A stretch of DNA of 64,000 nucleotides from Agrocybe praecox. Lineage: Eukaryota; Basidiomycota; Agaricomycetes; Agaricales; Agrocybaceae. The stretch is taken from NCBI GenBank assembly GCA_964017145.1, contig OZ024840.1, positions 1,922,001 to 1,986,000 of the forward strand, written 5' to 3'. The position numbers and the translations under genes are program-made. The stretch's first letter is position 1. Every line of letters starts with the position of its first letter. Positions 58,889-64,000 of this stretch are shown piece by piece. Under the pieces are notes generated by a model. That model saw only the letters and a program-made list of their open reading frames with translations. It made no database searches and was not told the origin of the DNA.

Positions 58889-61188
58889 TCAAAGACTCAA
58901 AAGTCCAAAACCTACCCCTAACACCCTCCTCGAATAATCCTCCTCATCCCTCAACTCCGACCTGTCCGTGTCAAGTCGCCGTAGGCCCATCCTCGGATCG
59001 AGTCTATAATCCCGTGTATCTTCCCCCATCATCATCTCGCCTCCTCCCCCTCCAGCATCATCCTCGAGTGGCCCCGAATTATCCTTGTTCGTCGCATTAT
59101 TATTATTACCATTACCATTATTACCATTATTATTCAACCTCGCCAGGCTCTCCATCGAATACACGGAAGAGGTCGCAGAAGGGTTCACGTATGTATTATC
59201 CACCGACTTGAGTTGCTGAGGAGGAGGAAGTACGACGGGAACTCCAGGACCAGATGACGTCGTCCCATCCGAGTTTTGTCGGTAATACGAAGCGAGGAGA
59301 GGTTCAAAGCTCCCACTGTTGCTTGCATTATGCCCATGGCCCAGGCTGCTGCTCGCTGGTCTGGCTGCACCGGAATTCATCACCCCCATCTCAGCAAGCC
59401 CACTGCTACTCGAGCCTCCACGATCTCTCAGCACGGCAGCTCCCATACCTACACCAGCAGCAGCAGCAGCACCTACAGGTAACGCATCGTACGCATACCC
59501 TCCTGCACCCCCCGGAGCACCAATGCCCGATCCAGAGATATACCCCTCCCTAGACCCACCCGGAACGAGATAGTCCGTATAGGGATTATACTCGTCGGGC
59601 AAGAACGCCGCGCTCGATGTCCTATTCGGATTATTCACGCTCCCCAGGCCAGAACTGGAACGGTGATTCAGCTCCTGCATTTGCTGCTGCTGCTGCTGAG
59701 GCGAGTCATGATACGCAAATGGATCAACCAAGGCGCCTCCAGCAGCCATAGCACTGGACCGTCCGTTCGCTGAACCAGCAGCCGGGTCGTCGTCGTCGTC
59801 CAGGGGAGTCCTATGGAAGCCTGCAGCAGCGAGAGTGGCTGATACGGCCGTGTCGTGCTCGAGGCGTCGTGTACGGCGGCGCCTGCGGAGAGCGAAGAAT
59901 ATCCATAGGAGGATGCTGGTACCTGCTAGTCCCACGAGGACAAAGACACCTGCTACGGCGCCAGTGTTGCGGAAGAAACTAGAAATAGAATGTATGTTTC
60001 ACCACGTAGAATGGGAACGAGGTAACGGAGACGGATGAACGTACCCATTTCCCTTGTTATTTGCTCTATCCGGACTGAGAGTTGGATTCTGCAAGGTCTC
60101 AGTAATGGTAACAACACTTCCATCGCTTCTTGTGCTTGTACTGGTACTAGTGATAATGTCAGGCGCGGTGCTGGTGAGGGAGCCTCGGCTATCAGTTGTA
60201 GGTATAAAAACGCGGCTTGACAATGTGGACCTGAGTGAGATAAATTAGTAAATGAGGTAACTCGACAATCGGTAACAGTGTGTGATGTGCGGAGGAAATA
60301 AATGACATATGCGATGACATAGGATTAGGAGTGGAATATACACACGTAGGAGGGATTGTGTTAGAGGGAGGCGGGATAGAGTTGCCGCTTAAGATCGGTG
60401 GTGGGAGTGTGCTGGTAGGCTGAGGCGAGGTTGTGGGAGACGGTGTTGGGGTTGGGGTTGGTGGTGGTGGTGGTGGACGGTTTGGTGTTGTCGTTGATGA
60501 AGTATGTGAGGTTGTAGGTGGTGGTGGTGGAGGGGCCGGTGTAGTGGTTGAGCTTGTGGATGGTGGAGGTGGAGGTGGGGTTGTAGTGGAAGAAGTTGTA
60601 GTAGAAGAATCTGGTGGTGGTGTCGGTGTTGTTGTTGAGGAAGTTGTGGAAGTAGAAGAATCTGGAGTGGAGTGATTAGTGTCAGAGGATGTACTGGTAA
60701 TAGTACTACTTGATGTGCTCGTGTCCGGTGGTGGGTCGTCTGTGGTGCTCATTGTTGTAGTCGACGAAGAGGAAGAGGAAGAGGAAGAGTCTGGTGAAGT
60801 GGTCAGGGGTTGTGTGGTAGCACTTGAAGATGACATGGATGTCGTTGGCCTGAAAGTGAAAAATCGTGAGAAACATAACATGTATGGATATAGAAATCTG
60901 AAATCACAATGTCGTCGACTCCAAGCTTAGCGAATCCGACGAGGAACTCTGAGCGGCGTCTGGGTTCGTCGTTATCGTTGTCGTCGTCGCCGTCGTCGCC
61001 GCTGGTGGTGGAATGGCGATAGAGGAGGTGGGTTCTGATGCGACTGTAGCCGAAGAAGTTGTGGACATAAAATCAGAGGAGGTCGATGGAGGATCAAAAG
61101 TAGTGGATGGAGTAGTGGTGGTGGTAGTAGAGCTCGAGGCAGACTCGGATTCAATTGATGTCACAGGGTCATCAGGGATTATTGACAT
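58889..61188 (-). CDS. Single-pass Ser/Thr/Pro-rich surface protein (copy B)
   Basis: Same architecture as the gene at 53048-55132. The ectodomain is almost wholly Ser/Thr/Pro (long ST, PPPPP and TTT runs, 60250-61180). It is followed by SDGSVVTITETLQNPTL and NNKGN, then one helix (NTGAVAGVFVLVGLAGTSIL, LWIFF) with the basic stop ALRRRRRTRRLEHD. The cytosolic tail is long, with poly-Gln, Ala/Gly-rich and poly-Asn tracts and ARLNNNGNNGNGNNNN. It ends GVGFGLLSL. The first in-frame ATG I find is 61188 (MSIIPDDPVTSIES), which gives no signal peptide, so the true first exon may lie upstream or be missing. Five or so exons. Divergent from the decayed copy at 61249. Confidence 0.7.
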
Positions 61189-61248
61189 GGAAGTAGGAAA
61201 GAAAGCTATGAACAACGACGACGGCGACAAAGGCTACCACACACAAAC

Positions 61249-61845
61249 CCCGCCGCTATTTTCACCTTACATACCCGAATATTTCCTATCCAGTCATGGC
61301 AACATAATCTCACACGATCGTCATCTAAACCAAGACGCTAAAAAATTACAGTCCACTAAAAGAACGAATCTAATCGCTACCTCAGGTGAACCACTTTTTG
61401 CTCGCTCAATCCCGCATCCCACCCACCTTCTCCTCAACATCAGCGGCACACACCGTACCCGCTCAGTCTCCACCCGCTACTCAAATGGCAAGCTCACAAC
61501 TCGCACAGAACACTACATCACGGACTTTTCCTTCTCTAAGCTCTTGCGACTGGACGCCTTACTAGTTACATCGTCCATGGGCCTGTATTCAACGCAGAGA
61601 CAGCCTTCCGATGCGAGATGGACAGGTAGGCCATCCTCGACACCCCCAGCGGCGGGAAAAGAAAGACCACTAGGGACGACAAACCTCCCTGTCCCATCCC
61701 GTTCCATTCCCCACTTCGTCGGATAAGGGATATAAGGATACCGCGAAGGATAGTGGTTCCGAGAATGGGAGCCAGTTATCTTTAGGCGCGCTGCGATGCG
61801 CTTGATACAAGGCGCCAATGGCCTTCCGCTCAGGAGGGTCCAGGA
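61249..61845 (+). pseudogene. Decayed tandem copy of the gene at 62391
   Basis: Plus-strand sequence that parallels the next gene. PLFSPYIPEYFLSSHGNIIS then HDRHLNQD matches PEFAPYDAEHFEVGYQDIVS then HDPHLNSD. HPTHLLLNISGTHRTRSVST matches HPTYRIQIRGTHTESRSRIV. The TRTEHYITDFSFSK block matches TRTERYNDTITDFDF. Damage is visible. The donor after HLNQD reads G|CTAAAA where the intact copy has G|GTAAGC. A few residues are lost before SIPHPTH. After about 61560 homology shifts frame, and in-frame stops (TAA 61726 region, TAA, TAG) follow before a region resembling the basic helix with LPLRR near 61830. No start codon region is preserved. Confidence 0.7.
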
Positions 61846-62390
61846 TATTGTAAGTAGAAGGGAGAGGTGAGATGGTCCCTGGGGGGTGATGGCGCTGGAG
61901 GGATATGTACCCGCAAAACAGGTTTAATGATTATCAAACTTAGTGCTACATATTTTTTTAGCAAGGAAGAACACACTCCATATCTCCAATAAATAAAAAA
62001 TGACAAAAACCCGAGATTGTTACAGATTAAAAACTTCCAAAAACGCGCTTTTCGTTCCTGGTTCCAAGGAAACGCGTCCTCGTTTTACTCCCACGTGACC
62101 TACCAAAAGACATGCCGAGACATGCCTATCAAAACTTCTGCCGACAAGCGACGCGCTTCCCGGCCATGGCATTGGTAGCACCACGTAAGAGCGCACGTCG
62201 TCTCCGATCATTGTGAACACATGTATGCACTGCATAAAATGTCTGGATTTGAACATCTTCACTACTCTACTGTTCTTCTTGGGCGGCACCGTGGTGGCTA
62301 TCTTTGACTTTGACCTTGACTCGTCCCATATTACTCTTTCTTGATCTTGGCCTTTTCTTCTTTTGACTTGGGACGACTTGACACTTGACA
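61846..62390. other. Intergenic, promoter of the right-end gene
   Basis: About 545 bp. The left part may include the tail of the decayed copy (CTRKTG-like sequence at 61905-61922). A minus-strand frame at 62020-62391 has no recognisable domain. The last 120 bp are pyrimidine-rich before the ATG at 62391. Confidence 0.4.
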
Positions 62391-64000
62391 ATGATCATCC
62401 CGTCGGAAGAACTAGACACAAAGGCGTCGGACGACAAGAAGAGGCTTGCTGCTCTATACTCTGACTCTGACAATAACGACAACATCGACGACGACAATGA
62501 TGAAAGAGAGACAGCTGCCTTGCTCAACCGAGCAGCAGGGAGCGGTAGTGGCAATAACAACACAAACGCAAACACCCTAGCTCGAGGCGCGTTATCTTCC
62601 GCCACATTTGGCTCGGCCACAGGCGCGGAGTATTATCAACAGCAAGACCAACACCACCTCGTCGATATGGTCCCGCAGGAACCACCCCCCGAATTCGCGC
62701 CATACGACGCTGAACATTTCGAGGTCGGGTATCAGGATATAGTCTCGCATGATCCTCATTTGAACTCGGATGGTAAGCAGCCCTCATACACACACACCCC
62801 CTTCCACACATGTATACCTACCTACAACTTCATTTTCCTACAGGCGAAGCCCTATACCGCTTCCTCCTCTCGCAATGCCTCGCCTCCCACCCGACATACC
62901 GCATCCAGATCCGGGGCACGCACACCGAATCGCGCTCGCGCATAGTCACGCACCGCGATGCCCAAGGACGCTCACACACCCGCACGGAGCGATACAACGA
63001 CACCATCACCGACTTCGACTTCTGCGTCGCCATCACGCCTGGCGCGATCGACGTCGAGCGCGGTGTCGTCCAAGGGGACAGGGAGCGCGTGCCCAGCAGG
63101 CCGATACATTGGACCGTGCCGGACGACGTCCCCGCGTACAGGGGCAAGATGGTAAGGGAGTACGACGTCGAGCCGTACAAGGCCAATGCGGCGGATGTGC
63201 CCACGCGCCTGGGGGAGTGGTCTGCTGAGACGGGCAGGCGCAGTGCGAGAAGGAAGGAGGCAAAGGTGTATAAGAAGATGATGGAGAATAGGATGAGGAG
63301 GGGCTTCCCGCCGTGGGGGGATAGTAATGGTGCTGAGTATGATGAGCCTGGGCTGGGGGAGGAGGAGTGGGCCCGCGATAATTATTACCCACGCCCGCAA
63401 GATATTCAATGGGGGGCGGGAGGAGGAGGGATATATGCGCGGAATAGAGGAGCAGCTATGGATCCTGCTGCTGTATCGGTCGCTGAGAAGGATACCTTGC
63501 GGTCGTCGAAGACTCTTAGGCAGTGGGCCGACGAGTATTGTCAGAGTCCGAAACAGCTCAAGGAGTTCGTATATACCAAGGTATTTCAGCCATTCTCAAT
63601 AAAAACAGCTTTCTTCTTCAATGCTCACTCAAAAATCCTCCAGACTCCCTACGGGTGGAATATCGCGCAAATCGAATCTGCCATCCGTGCTTCTATCCTC
63701 GCCACACCCTACAACGGCAACCTGACCGTCGAGACTGTGCCGTACAACACAAAGATATACATTCGACCAGACAACAGAGTTTCCCGGTGGCTCTCGAACA
63801 AATGGCTGCGCTTCCTCTCTATAATCCTCTTCATATTCCCCTTTATATGGCTATATAAGAGATTCCACTCAAAGGGAGGAGGCAAGTGGGAAGTCGGAGG
63901 CGCTGCGTACCCTTTGAAGATGTACGTGGATGTGCATACGGAAGAGGAGCTCGAGGAGGCGGAAAGGGAGTTGGCGGCTGTAGCCCAGGGGCTGGAGATC
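62391..64000 (+). CDS. Fungal membrane-anchored protein of unknown function (3' end outside window)
   Basis: Start ATG 62391 (MIIPSEELDTKASDDKKRLA), with an acidic, Asn/Ser-rich N-terminus. The conserved part begins PPPEFAPYDAEHFEVGYQDI and VSHDPHLNSDG; after the intron at about 62775-62845 it continues EALYRFLLSQCLASHPTYRI. Then come RGTHTESRSRIVTHRDAQGR, TRTERYNDTITDFDFCVAIT, a GKMVREYDVEPYKANAADV segment, and VYKKMMENRMRRGFPPWGDS. Next are LRQWADEYCQSPKQLKEFVY and, after a second intron, TPYGWNIAQIESAIRASILA and TVEIVPYN-like TVETVPYNTKIYIRP. A hydrophobic helix (WLRFLSIILFIFPFIWLYKR) near 63810 suggests a single C-terminal membrane anchor. The frame is open at 64000. I know this as a conserved fungal hypothetical family, not a named one. 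Confidence 0.8.

Noticed and set aside
60433..60930. Plus-strand Val/Gly/Glu-rich reading frames
   Set aside because: They are the complement of the Ser/Thr/Pro-repeat ectodomain of the minus-strand surface protein and have no independent signature.
61513..61818. 101-codon minus-strand frame
   Set aside because: It is antisense to the decayed copy, whose plus-strand translation shows clear similarity to the neighbouring gene.

Overview
The window is nuclear DNA of a filamentous basidiomycete, most likely a mushroom-forming agaricomycete. The evidence is intron-dense genes (introns mostly 45-80 nt, GT-AG), several micro-exons, close packing on both strands, and fungal gene families (ICE2, DUG3, NUS1, MNR2-type CorA, bifunctional pseudouridine catabolic fusion, basidiomycete kinase-like proteins). 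I saw no prokaryotic, viral, organellar, CRISPR, tRNA or rRNA feature, and no intact transposon. Protein models were assembled by eye from reading frames, splice signals and recalled family motifs. Spans run from start codon to stop codon, including introns.

Layout. 1-5.4 kb: NudC (-), a PIAS/Siz SUMO E3 ligase (+), the mitochondrial ADP/ATP carrier (+). 5.7-15.8 kb: fused pseudouridine-5'-phosphate glycosidase/pseudouridine kinase (+), then IRC3 mitochondrial helicase (-) divergent from MOCS2B (+), ICE2 (-) and DUG3 (-). 16-20.5 kb: phosphoacetylglucosamine mutase (-) divergent from alpha-SNAP (+), then NUS1 (+). 21-28.7 kb: a DUF2235 hydrolase (+) and a very large membrane protein of unknown function (+). 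29-36.5 kb: RRP36 (+), MNR2-like CorA transporter (+), an unknown coiled-coil protein (-) divergent from PEX16 (+). 36.6-40.4 kb: a small metabolic group of a cupin (+), a short-chain dehydrogenase (-) and a divergent ketol-acid reductoisomerase homologue (+). 40.7-46.8 kb: an RBM39-type splicing factor (+), a DAL5-type MFS permease (-) and a RidA-family deaminase (+). 47-52 kb: a kinase-like protein without catalytic residues (-), a possible small gene (-), D-serine dehydratase (+) and Rab4 (+). 53-64 kb: two single-pass Ser/Thr-rich surface proteins of the same architecture (+ and -) flanking an isochorismatase-family hydrolase (-), then a decayed copy and an intact but truncated-by-window copy of an unknown membrane-anchored protein.

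Most of the content is conserved housekeeping: nucleotide salvage, SUMOylation, vesicle fusion and Rab trafficking, dolichol synthesis, UDP-GlcNAc synthesis, molybdenum cofactor, peroxisome and ER biogenesis, ribosome biogenesis, Mg transport and splicing. The less ordinary parts are the 24-28.6 kb membrane protein, the cupin/SDR/KARI group with a perfect palindrome in its divergent promoter, a CorA protein without a canonical GMN motif, paired micro-exons, and the duplicated, partly decayed locus at the right end.
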